Shown: one piece after another, positions 20,363 to 31,146 of the stretch | Layout of the letters: every line of letters starts with the position of its first letter | Position numbering within the stretch: position 1 is the first letter of the stretch | Assembly: GCA_004335835.1 (NCBI GenBank) | Contig: RWJK01001453.1 | Location: 24,333 to 88,332, forward strand | Direction: 5' to 3' | Length of the DNA stretch: 64,000 nt | Source of the DNA: Scenedesmus sp. ARA3 | Taxonomy: Eukaryota > Chlorophyta > Chlorophyceae > Sphaeropleales > Scenedesmaceae | The notes under the pieces: generated by a model | What the model saw: only the letters and a program-made list of their open reading frames with translations | Told to the model about the DNA's origin: nothing | Database searches by the model: none | Program-made: the position numbers and the translations under genes

Positions 20363-23261
20363 TCAGGCCGCCAGCTGCTGGTGCTGCAGCTGCTGCATCA
20401 GCAGCCCAATCACTCCAGTCAGCACCTGGCTGCCACACTCTCCAAGCTCCCCGCGGTTCACAGAGTCCACGAGGTCAGCCACATCACCGAGGTTTAGCTG
20501 GTCACCCAAACCCTGCTGCTGCGCGTTCTGCTGCTGCTGCTGCTGCGCCTGCATCATCTGCTGCTGCGCAGCATACTGCGGGGACGCGCACATGCCCATG
20601 CTGCCTGCAGGCGGCGCGTAGCCGCCATGCACTGCCATCATGGCCTGCGCACGCGCCTGCGGCGAGTAGCGCAGCATCTCCGCCTGCTGCAGCTGCTTTG
20701 AGCGCATCGCAGCAACCTCGGCAGCCGAGCCAGGCATAGCTGATGCAGCCGCAGCGGCAGCAGATACACCGGAATCCAGGCTCTGGTACCTGAAAGCTGG
20801 CGACTGCGCATTGCATTGAGCTGCCTGCGGGCTGTAGCTTGTAAAGCCAGACAGCGTCCTCGGCAGCGGCCGGCGCTGCCAGCTCATGCTGCTGCCACCT
20901 GCATAGGGTGACACATAGCTGCAGGAGGATGAGCCGTAGGAGGTGTAACCGCCCATGCTGCTGTTGGCGTCATCCGGGCCCACCGATGACAGCAAGCTCG
21001 CAGAGTCGGGTGACAGCGGTGGGCTCGCAGATGACATCACACTGCCATACTCGCTGCTGAAGCCTGCTGCAGCCGCTGCATTGGCTGCAGCGCCGTAGCC
21101 CGCCCATGCGGCGGCGGCCTGCTGCTGCTTGATCTGCTGCTGCTGCTGCTGCAGCATGAGCAGCTGCTGCAGGTTCATGTTGTGCTCGTACATCGCCTGT
21201 GCAGCTGCTGCAGTGATGGACGCCTCGGCCAGGTGCTGCTGCTGCTGCTGCTCGCGCAGCGCGAGCATCTGCTGCTGCTGCTGGGCTGTTGCCATTGCTG
21301 CAGCGCGCTGCGGGGAAGGCAGCGGCTCAGGGACCTCAGGGTCACCTGGCATGGCGCAACTGAACATGCCGCCAGCAGCAGCAGCCTCGCTGCCGCTGCC
21401 AAAGCCTCCAGAGGCCATGCGAGCCAGTGTGCTGCTGCTGCCGCCAGCATTGCCGTTGCGCACACCCACATCAACAGACAGGCTGCGGCACAGCACCTGG
21501 TGCTCTGCGCATGGCACAGGCAGCGAGGGGTGGCGGCTCAGGCTGCCAGTCCCTGCAGCGTGCACTGGGGAGCCAGCGGCATGCCAGTCTTTGGCAGCAG
21601 CAGGCGCCTTGCCAGCGCTGCTCTTGCCGCCGCGGCGGTCCTTGTGTGCCTTGTGGCTGGGGCTGCTGCTGCCGCTGGCCGGTGCTGCTGCTGCTGCTGC
21701 TGTGGCGGTCTTGGGGCTGCTGCCGCCGCTGCTCTGCTGCTTCAGCTCATCAGGGATGTTGAGGTGGCTGTGGTCCGGCACGCGCAGCTCGTCAATGCTG
21801 CAGGAAAGGAAGAAACCAAACCGAATTGTGTGCAAAGCAGGTGGTGAGGAAGCAGGTGAGCACATCACACAGCAGCAGATGCATTGGATGGCGCAGCACG
21901 CAGCAAACAAGATGAGAGATGCACAAGGCTTGCCACAAGTTGCAAAGGTGAAGCAGCAGAGCGCCCAGGACGGATGTAACATGTTACTATGGAAGCCTCT
22001 TGAAGTGCCAGTCCACAGCAGCTGTGGCCCCGGCGGCTGCTCACCTGTGTGCGAAGAAGCAGATCTGCCGCTTGCAGTGGCTGCCGTCATTGTTGCGGCA
22101 CAGCTGCGTGCGGTAGCGGCTGGGGTGCAGCCAGTACTCAAACAGGCTGCAGGAAAGTAAGCACAGGCAGGCGACAGTGCAATTGTCAGTGGCAGAAGGA
22201 TCATGTAGGCAGGAACAGATGCAGAGCAACTGCGGGAGCACCGTTGCAGGTGCTAACCGCGCACTTGCTGGCAGCTGTAGATCAGGCGAGCACAATGCAG
22301 CCATCACACGTTGTGCCGGCACAGCTACGACAGATGTGCTCATGCATGCGACCGCTGCATGCTAAGGTTGCTGCATTCAGGTGCGACAGCCTCGGGGAGC
22401 ATTGGCTGGGGCGCAGTTGCTGGCTCGCCGTCCAAGTATGTGAAAGAAGGCTGTGCTGGCGTGCTGTGATTCACCAACCTGTGGCAGTTGGGGCAGTCAT
22501 CCCCTCGGGGGCACTCCTTGCCCTGCAGGCGCACGCAAAGTGTGAAGGTCATGACTGCCTCGGGGACAACAGCACCGGCCCGTGACGGCAGCTTCCGAAA
22601 ACAGCAACCTCTGGCTAAGCAGGCAGGAAACTGCAAAAATTGCAATGTGTAGTCGTAATAACTATAGCAGAAAAGTAAAAGCGTAGGGTAGAGAGCTGCA
22701 CGTATCGAGAGTGTCCATCGCAGCCGTGGCTCTCACCTCCTTTGTGTCTGGGCACGGGATGGCCAGGTAGGAATACACACGAGGGTCCCTGCGACGAGCC
22801 TTTTCTCCTGTAAACAAGAACGCGGCAGTCGGGCGTGAGCAGGCACGATGCCAGCTACAGACTCCTGCATATACGACAGTGCTGAGCGCCTGGCCGCTCA
22901 CCTGGGTGTGCCCAAGGACAGGTTGTCCATTCATGTGCAGCACGCTTAGCGCAGGGCAGCACCTTGTAGCAGTACCTGGATGCAAGCAAGACGAAAAAGT
23001 GTTGAGACTTCGACATGCAGTAAGGTTTGGAGTGCTCACAGCTAATGATACTCACATCCTGAACTCATCGCTGTCGAAAAGCGCTGCCTGATCGTCCAGA
23101 GCATCTTGTGCCGTAGCTGCAGACGCCTGCAGACACGATGGTGTTGAAAGTCAGTTCAGCACGCCAATTACTGGATGCCCGCGCCGCAGCTGCGTGTCAC
23201 GCACCATCACTAAGTTCTTTTGCTCCAATCCAGGCCTAGGCGCCTCTGCCAGCGATACCAT
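20363..23261 (-). CDS. Arginine-rich tandem CCCH zinc-finger protein (plant RR-TZF type)
   Basis: Seven exons join in phase to 617 residues: 23205-23261, 23056-23126, 22902-22975, 22737-22807, 22479-22522, 22045-22146 and 20363-21797. The start is the ATG at 23261. The core is the plant RR-TZF layout: C-X5-H-X4-C-X3-H ([16 protein letters not shown]), an RRRDPR arginine stretch, then C-X8-C-X5-C-X3-H, then the TZF pair partner C-X7-C-X4-C-X3-H ([18 protein letters not shown]), followed by ELRVPD. Known family members bind AU-rich or U-rich mRNA, shuttle to P-bodies and stress granules and promote deadenylation or translational control. The single long last exon encodes about 475 residues of Ala/Gln/Ser-rich sequence with a TSYG/SYSP-type middle, probably disordered. 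No exon-edge echoes were seen in its introns, unlike its neighbours. Family call firm; target RNAs unknown. Confidence 0.9.
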
Positions 23262-23326
23262 GCTGCGAGATGGCCTAAGAATGCTTGAAACTATCACGGC
23301 AACTCAATCCCAAACGATCTCTCTTG

Positions 23327-23332
23327 TTTATA
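23327..23332 (-). promoter_or_regulatory. Candidate TATA box of the zinc-finger gene
   Basis: TATAAA on the minus strand lies 66 bp upstream of the ATG at 23261, a reasonable place for a core promoter with a short 5' leader. Position only; no other core element was identified. Confidence 0.35.
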
Positions 23333-24239
23333 GATGATGAACGTTTCTGAATATCGAATCCCACTCTCCCTCAATGAAGAGAGGCCTTGCTGGTTGCCGC
23401 TATAAAGTGGGGCCTCGTCACCACTGCAGGGTGCAAGTCTGTTGGGTTTTTTCAGAAACTCTTTTCGGACAAGGTGCGCATCAATGATGTTGTTTGTGAA
23501 TCGAAATTAATGGACTGTGCTACGAGACCTGCTGGACCACGTGGCCTGCCTTTACGTCTGTTTAAAAGGCAGTCCTCGCCAGCATCACCTGGTGCGTTGC
23601 TGCGGCTGCACAGTTAGATCTCAGGCAGGAGGAAAACGATGTATAAACTGTCTATAAAGCCTCAGTAGCTTTCGTTCAAGTCACACCACAACCCCATCAA
23701 TCGGCATGCCAAGTTGTGCCGTACAACCGCCTTCGCAACGGAAGTACAGCCCCAGCTTAGCTCATACTCTGGTGACGAGAACCCTTCTCGCTTATCAAGC
23801 AACCACAAAAAAAACGCACAGACGTGCCAGGAGCCATAGGCTGCATCTCAAGCTCAGTCTGACAGCTGATCCATGAAGCAATCATTACATGGGGGCCCCA
23901 GCAAGGCTGGACAGATTCTTCCCCCGTTCTGTGCTGGAACAGACAACTGACAGTGTGATTTGTGCTGCTCTATCCCCCAAACTAGCATCAATAAGCGCAA
24001 CCTGCACAATCGTATCGGATTCCTTGAAGCAATACAGGCAATGGCCAATTGGCTTGCAAGCGGCCCAGTGCAGTAAAACATGGGGAGCATAAGCTGCATC
24101 AGAGTGCAGCAACACCATGACAGCTGCTGCCCTGACTTTGAGTGCATGGCTGCTGTTGTTACTGCTGCTGCTGCTGCTGTTGGCTGCCTTTTGCTGTTGC
24201 ACCTGTTGTTGTAAGCTGCAGCAGCACAGGCATGCAGAA
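23333..24239. other. Spacer between the zinc-finger and KHE-like genes
   Basis: This holds the upstream region of the zinc-finger gene and the 3' end of the KHE-like gene, both transcribed leftwards. A terminal exon of the latter may reach to about 24240-23850, but its frame could not be fixed. Nothing else was recognised. Confidence 0.4.
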
Positions 24240-24429
24240 TGAGGCGGCGTTGCTCTGGATGTAAAGTAGGCATGTCGCATGTCGTTGGAACACCACGTGA
24301 TGCTACAACACACGCAGGAACACGACCAGTACTGTGGCAAGTGCTGCCCTGTTATACACAGCACTGCTGCAGTCACATCAAGTGCTGCATATTGTATCGC
24401 AGCAGCATCTACAGCAGCAGCAGGCTCAC

Positions 24430-26611
24430 CTGTCAGCCTCTGCTGCCAGATGCTCCGCCCAGCTGCCCCGCTGCAGCTGCACGCCCTGCTGCTGCAGCTG
24501 CCGCAGCTGCTGCGCCAGCTTCAGCCGCTGTGCATCGCTGGCCAGCTCAAGCGCAGCGGCAAGCGAAGCAGCACCTGCATGCAATGCAGCACCAATTTGC
24601 ACAGATGGCAGCTGAAGAGGAATGGCATGCATTGCATGCAGATAGTAGCAGCAAAACGTCACTTGGCAGCTGAAGAGGAATGGCATGCATTGCAACACAG
24701 CCCATGCTGCCCATTACTTCTGCAGCAGCAGCGCAGGCAGCTTGCCATTACATGCGGCTGCCCACGTGTGAACACGCCACCAGAAACCAACACCTCAGCA
24801 ATATAGACAGCATAAGGCATACAGAGCACCCGGGCATTGGCGTGCACTGGCCGCACGCCGCACCTCTGCCTGCCGATCTGTTGGATGCGATGCGCCAGAT
24901 GGTGTAATATATCGTCACATTCGGCAGCGGCAGCGGGATCAGAGGGATCTGCGGCAGCAGGATGGCGATCCACATCCGAAACCTGCTGGCATGGAACGGC
25001 TGCGCCTTGGCAGCCAGCAGCCGCAGCCGCCGCCGCACCAACCGCTCTGGTAAGCTGGCCTGCGTAGCACGCCACAGCGACACGGGTGGCGCAAGAGTGT
25101 TGCAGGAGGTTGGGAGGCAAGCGAGCAGGCATGCATTGCGGGTGAGAAAGGGTGCTCTGCTCTGGTTAGCTGGCTTGCACAGCACGCCATGGCACTGTAT
25201 ACAATGGTGTGCTCAAACACTCAAGCAGCAGCTGCATCATTTGTGCCCCGCAGGCGCTATCAGGCTGTCCAAAAACATTCTCCCTTGTGCTTCCAATCAC
25301 TGTGCTCACCGGGTACAGGATGTCCAGGCTGTCGGCCTGCTGCGGCAGCGCCTTGAGTATGCATCCATCACAAGGACGCCTCAGGCATGTTTCCACTATG
25401 CTGCAAGAGACGCTAACTTAGTGGAACTGGCACTTTCATGCTTGCCCGCCCAGCTGGTGCCACTTATCAGTAGTAAGAACCACACAATCAAGAACCAGCT
25501 GCCTTAAGCCATGCCTTTCATGCCTTACAGCTGCTGTTAGGCTGGCCAAACGCCTTATCTCCCCTTAGCAACTCACCGGGTACAGTATGTCCAGGCTGTC
25601 GGCCTGCTGCGGCAGCGCCTTGAGGAAGCTCTCCGAGGGGTCAACCTTGGACAGCACATACTGGCCAAACCTGCGGCGTGCAAAAGGATCCAAAATTGGT
25701 CTTGGATGGGCTGGCGTTGAACACAAGCAGCAGGGCACTGTTGGCTAGTGCTGATGAACGTGGCAGCTGGTGGGAGGGCAGCAGCTGTATTGCCACTGGC
25801 AATCTGGCAGATAGCCGTGCGAAGTTCAGTGCCACTGGCAGCTGCCACTACATGCTCCTTATGTACTACCGTTGTGCTATGCCCTGTGTATCTCAACAGT
25901 CAAGATGAAAAGCAGTGCATTTCGCTGCTCTTGCAGGCAGCAGCAGCCAGTTCTAGTCACCATCCGTTTAGCTGTCTCGCTTGAAGAGCCTGTGGCTGCT
26001 GACGCGAAGCAATGAAAAGCAATGGTTGTGAACTGCTCTCGCAAGCAGCAGCATCCAGTTCTAGTCACCATCAGTCTGTCTGTCTTACTTGAAGAGCCGG
26101 TGGTTCAGTGTGCCCTGTGGCGCTGCCTCCAGCTTGGTCCACTGGCTCTGGAAGCTGGCTACCACCTGCCATGACACGTCAGCAGCAGCACAGCCAGCCC
26201 AGCACGTGGTGACCTTTGGTGCCCTTACCGTTTGCTACTGCTGCTGCTGCCGCCGCTGCTACTGGAGTGTGTCTATAGAGCTTGTGCAAGCTGCTGCGGT
26301 TGCCACACATGTACAGCTTGCTGTTTTCTGCAGCGTATGGCTGGCTGGAATGCTTTACTGTCTCCTCTCCTGCAAGCACATGGACAGACTGGTGCTCCAA
26401 CTGACAGCAGGACTCCAGCCATTATGACAGCAACCTGGGCCCAAGGTTTGCTGCAGTGCAGCATGTGACCTGGCAGTACCTTTGACTGCACCGTGTCCCT
26501 CCAGCTTGGTTTGACGCCTGGAGGCTGTGGTGGCACCTCTTTCCACGCATGGAACAGCCAGTAGCGCCGCAGCACTGGCAGCACCAGCACTTTGACTTGT
26601 GGTGATGCCAT
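24430..26611 (-). CDS. Mitochondrial K+/H+ exchange-related protein (Mit_KHE1 family)
   Basis: Exons 26480-26611, 26089-26165, 25577-25670, 24864-25059 and 24430-24574 join in phase to 214 residues; a further 3' exon must follow (donor at 24430). The start is the ATG at 26611, giving MASPQVKVLVLPVLRRYWLF. Family signatures are the N-terminal VKVLVLP...W.FHAW, the middle FGQYVLSKVDPSESFLKALP, and a hydrophobic double segment FRMWIAILLPQIPLIPLPLP ending in a PNV.IYY..WR motif. The yeast and plant relatives are inner-mitochondrial-membrane proteins implicated in K+/H+ homeostasis; transport activity itself is not proven for the family. The C-terminus is a Gln/Leu-rich helix. Introns downstream of exons 2 and 3 carry echoes of the exon 3' edges (about 25925-26000 and 25308-25365). 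It is divergent from the dehydratase gene. Confidence 0.8.
24605..24693. repeat. Direct repeat of about 31 bp, two copies 58 bp apart
   Basis: The block TGGCAGCTGAAGAGGAATGG plus GCATGCATTGCA occurs at about 24605-24636 and again at 24663-24694, inside the intron upstream of the KHE-like exon 24430-24574. Another small tandem duplication in an intron. Confidence 0.7.
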
Positions 26612-27030
26612 AGGCGTGTTGTGCTCAGCTCCTGCTGCTGCTGTCGCTGCTGGCTTCGCTAGTGGTGCTGCTGTGGAGCTGGTGAGCGTGGTTTATAGCA
26701 CGTCTCTAGATGAACGAGGCGTGAGGAGCAGCTCCAGGTTCCGGGTACCAGAATCAAGAAGTTGGATTCCTGGCAGGACGTGTGCAGTGCTACACATCAC
26801 GTGGCATAGGCGGTTTGCGGGAACCTGAAGTTGTTGACGAAGTTAAGCAGGTGCACCTACCCTCAGTAGGCGGACGAGGCAAGCGTGTGTCATATGACAG
26901 GCCGATGCGCAGGGGTAAAACGCAGTACGAGTGTTGCTGCCAGCTGTGTGCTTTCTTTTGTATGCGTTGATCACCGTTTTCCGCTCCTCACTTACGTTGT
27001 TGTAAGCATTGAAATTCAATTATCGACAAA
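26612..27030. promoter_or_regulatory. Shared upstream region of the divergent KHE-like and dehydratase genes
   Basis: The two start codons face away from each other across 419 bp, so both promoters must lie here. No clear TATA box was seen. The pair may be co-regulated, but the sequence alone does not show it. Confidence 0.5.
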
Positions 27031-29269
27031 ATGACGAAGCATCGAGACCACAACAATGCCCATCCTGCCATCAGGGGCTACCTGGTGCTGTACAATGCAG
27101 TGCAAGGCATTGGGTGGTCCCTGTGCCTAGCAGCTTGCCTGTCAGCTGCACAGAAGGGGCCAGACCGCCAGTCTATCTTCCTGGCAGGCAGCGTGTATGC
27201 CAGTGAGTGGATTGCTGCAGCAGTTGCTGCTGCTGACGCTGCTGCCAACTGCATACAGACAGGGTCAGGCTGAAAGGCGAGAGAAAGTGGCAGAACATGA
27301 AAGCTCTTGTTGAACATGCAGGGTGGCTTCAGTTTGCAGCTTTTGCAGAGATCCTGCATGCAGGCACAGGTGAGGTTTAGCAGCAGCCACACCCTGCTGA
27401 TAGCAGCAGCACTGGCAATGCAGTGCTTGCTTGAATGGCACCCCAGCACGCCAACTTGAGGATGTTACCTGTTACTGTCATTTGGCATATCATTATCCCA
27501 GTCATTAGCCCTGCCTCTGCCAGCACTCGTCGGCAATCATTTCAGCGTTTGCAGCTAAACGCGTTGCGCTGCATCTCAGATGGGGTTGGTGGAAGCTGCC
27601 CTGCCCTACAGACAAGACCCAACCACGGCCCATACCGGCTGTCCCAAACACTCTCAAGCATCAGACCTTTGCTTTGCTAACATTTGCCACCCTATGATTA
27701 AATCCATCCACCCCATGCAGGCATCGTGCCTAGCAGCCCTGTCACAAATTTTCTGCAGTGGCTGGGGCGTGCTAATGCACTGTTCATGTTCGCGGTCGGC
27801 ATCCCTGAGGTGTGCTTTTGCCAGGCAGCAGCGGCGGCGGCAGCAGCAGCGGCGGCAGCAGCAGCGGCAGCAGCAGCAGCAGCGAGGAAGCGGCAGCAGA
27901 GGAGCCAGGACGAACTCCAGCAGCATCAGGCAGCAATAGACGAGACGAGTTTGTTCGACAAATTGTGAGCTAGCTACACCTGACACACATGTTGCATACA
28001 CAGCTGCAATCCCGGATCTTTCAACACGCCTGTTTGCGATCAAGCAAGGCTTGTTGCCGCAGCTGCTCACACCGCCTGTTGCTGGCGTGCCCTGCAGCTG
28101 CAGCACCTGTCATGCGCACCGCTGATGCTCATCGTCTGGTCCCTTGGGGAGGTGCGTATCTACAGGCAGTAAACACCACGAGTTGTGCTGCAGCGCCCAA
28201 TCTGTTCTCCGTACGTATACGCATCCCATACTGGTGCAGCAGCAGCCAGCAGCAGCAACTCATGCCAGGTATAGGCCCTGCACGCTGAGTCAAAGGCTGG
28301 CATGGCTGGTCAACGCGCACTGGAGATTCAGAAATTAAATCACAGACCTGCAGTGACACCAGGTGCTGCTGTTGTACACGTCCTTGTAGACATCGCAAGA
28401 CATCACCACACAGTCGTCACATATGGCTGGCAATGCAGCAGCTCTTGTTTGCTCCTGCACTCAACCAGCTGTAGCTGATGGCTGCGCTCGGCTGTGGTGA
28501 ACCCTGGCTGCTGCTGCTGCTGCTGCTGAACCCTGCCGGGCCTGCAGATGATCCGCTACCCTTGGTATGGCCTGCAGCTGCTGCACGCCTGCCCAGCCTG
28601 GCTGACATGGCTCAGGTGAGCACACATGTCATTGTCATTGTTACAATCTGGTGTGCCATTGTCCGCCCTAGTTTAATAACAGGCATTGTATTAGCTTAAT
28701 GCGGTTTGGCATCAGGTCATGCTGCAGTGCACCCTTGTCACACCCAAGCACTCCTGTCTACGCTCCCAACACACCGCCAAAGCGGCGCATCCATCAAGGC
28801 CAGTATCCCAAACCTGCTTAGCCTGCTGCATGCCTTCTTGCAGGTAGAACGCGTTCCTGCTGCCGTACCCCACCAGTGTGGTCAGCGTGATATCACACTA
28901 TCGATGCTGCTGCCGTATCACAATGTGTGCTTGCTGTTGCCCTCCTGCCTTGCTGTTGGTGTCACTCCTCAAGGTACAATGCATTCCTGCTGCTGTACCC
29001 AACTGGCGTGGTCAGTGAGATGCTGCTGCTGTGGAAGGGCCTGCCTTACCTGCGCAGCCGCGACCTGTACAGCATCCACATGCCCAACAAGTACAACTTT
29101 GCTTGGGACTACGCCATATTTATTCAGGTGAGGCGATTCACCCAAATATAAAGAACAAGCTCTCGCTCACTTAAAAATAGAGTTTGGGGCGAGTATGCAG
29201 TGTGCTGTACAGCATTCGCCGTTACCTCTGAGCTGGCTTGTGCTGCTGCTGACAATGACCCTGCTGTTG

Positions 29270-29309
<40 letters not shown>

Positions 29310-29443
29310 AGATCATGCTGGTGCTGTACCCCTACCTGTGGTGGGGCAACTTCAGCAGCCTGCTGCGCCAGCGCAGCAAGAAGCTGAAGGCACCAGTGGC
29401 AGCAGGCGGCCAGCGGGCGGCAGCAGCAGGCAAGGAGGACTGA
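27031..29443 (+). CDS. PAS2: 3-hydroxyacyl-CoA dehydratase (PAS2/PHS1/HACD family)
   Basis: Seven exons join to 238 residues: 27031-27202, 27322-27369, 27721-27809, 28098-28151, 28548-28615, 28974-29127 and 29312-29443. The protein is a multi-pass ER membrane enzyme; the family removes water from 3-hydroxyacyl-CoA in the third step of very-long-chain fatty-acid elongation. Visible signatures are YLVLYNAVQGIGWS near the N-terminus, AEILHAGTGIVPSSP, the WSLGEMIRYPWY box, and the catalytic stretch LLYPTGVVSEM with Tyr152 and Glu159 at the same seven-residue spacing as the catalytic Tyr/Glu of yeast Phs1. NKYNFAWDY and LYPYLWWGNF close the fold, followed by a basic tail. The exon-4 junctions are supported by phase and motif continuity. 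A degenerate echo of the exon-6 start sits at 28847-28893, and the last intron ends in a long CTG run. Confidence 0.92.
29269..29309 (+). repeat. CTG run forming the acceptor tract of the last dehydratase intron
   Basis: An almost pure CTG run ends in CTGCAG, the acceptor of exon 29312-29443. The repeat itself serves as the polypyrimidine-like tract. Confidence 0.85.
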
Positions 29444-31146
29444 GCAGCAGCAACAGCAGCAGCAGCAGCAGCAGCACCAAGCTGCCATAGCGCAGCAGTT
29501 GCTGATTGGCAGCTCCAGCAGCAATAACGAGGAGGCAGCCATGGCAGCATGTAGTGTAGCTCAACAGCTGCGGCGGTAGCGCTCCATGAGACGAGTGAGA
29601 ATAGCAGCAGGCGATGGAGCTTCGGAAGCATGCACACAGGCTGCTCAGGATGAGTCAGATGCAGCTGCCTGCGTGCACACAGCCTAAGCTGCGCCAGCGC
29701 GGCTGTGGTGCCTGAAACTCTTATGTGCGCGATGCATGACCTGCAACTCGAGGTCAGCGGGCCAGGTGTTGACAGAGAGTTGTGTTGCTGGCTGCGGACA
29801 TGAGGTGCATGGAGGTTGTGCAAAGCGGTGTAACATGAACACCCTCAGTCAGTCATGCATACACTCAGTGAATGCAGCTGCAGTGCAGTGTGACCATACT
29901 GCTTCTAGGCCAGCTGGTTACAAGCACTCGGTGCAGTTGTAAAGGGAGAGTTTGTTGTGGGCACTTGAAGATCTGGAAAGATCACGATGACCAGTACTAC
30001 TCAGCCAGGCTGGCTGAGATCAACAACAGGTTGTACCAGTTTGTTACCCGAAGCAACGCACAAAACGCGTGCTCAAACAGATGATGTGGCAGACCTAGCA
30101 GGGACTGGATCCTGGCACGCTCCAATGTTCCGCCAAGCGCAGGTCACAGAAGTGCACACGCGGCGCGGCGGCCGTGTGCTGCTGCTTGACCAGCGTGCCG
30201 CCACAACAACTTGATGAATGGGCCTCGATTGAGGTCGCAACCTCATGCAAGCAACCCAGACGAGTCCTTCAAGGCGCCGCAAACCTGAGCAAACAGGCTG
30301 GTGTTGTGGCACCAGGCAGCCTCAGGCGCAGTGTCACACCGTAGTTCAGAACAACTATTTGTAGTGCGCATCATCTTTCTCGATGATCAAATTCAGAGTT
30401 CCTTTCTGCTGACGCGCGCACACAATCAGCGAAGCTATTGTACACACTGGACGCGCCCCAGACACAACTTCACACAGCACATGCTGGGTGCGCTTCAATG
30501 CACAACCCCAGCACCGGCTGTGCAACTTGCTGCACAAAAGGAACCCCAAGCATTGAGCAGAGCCTTGCAGTACCCTGAACAGAGCATATCTGTCTGAAAC
30601 CAAACTACCTCAGCCGCCTTAAGGCGGTGCCACCAGCAGACCACAACAGACATAAGATGGTTGGAGACTGCTTTTGGAATGGAAACGCATCGACCTCTGG
30701 CCTATCAAGCGAGGCACAGCGCGGAGGCTTGCCCTGCTGCCAACAACCCGCAGCAGCGCCTGCCCAGAAAACTCAGCGCTATTGCAGAACAACAAAAGCT
30801 GTTGTGCACAGCTGATGCGCTGGCATCGCTTGAGCCCGTGCGCGCTTGCTGCTGACGGTCATGGCATCTTGCTGCAACGCGCACAGCACAGCAGCTGCCT
30901 GCGGCATTGCAGAGAGCCTCCGCTGTACAAGCAACACCACAAGAGGATCTGCTGGCACAACCAGAGTGGACCACCCTCCTGTGCTACGCGGCCGCTGCCG
31001 CCACAGCTGCTGCTGCCGCAGCAATCGCGTTCGTTGTAGCTGGTTCTACGGCATTCCGCGTCGCATGTGCGCTGCCAAACCCATACACCAAACCCCTCTC
31101 AATCCTCACAACGCCGACAATACTCAAACACCATCATATCATTACT
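29444..31146. other. Convergent 3' spacer between dehydratase and DapA genes
   Basis: The genes on both sides end here, so this 1.7 kb should hold two 3' UTRs. Frames inside it are short, or run in antisense across DapA exons, and resemble no family. Confidence 0.5.
29829..29833 (+). terminator. Candidate TGTAA polyadenylation signal of the dehydratase gene
   Basis: TGTAA, the usual chlorophyte polyadenylation hexamer core, occurs 386 bp after the stop codon; a second copy is at 29938-29942. Either could define the 3' end. Motif match only. Confidence 0.4.

Noticed and set aside
21129..22160. 343-codon plus-strand frame opposite the zinc-finger gene
   Set aside because: Cys/Leu/Ala-rich shadow of the CAG-rich minus-strand coding exon.
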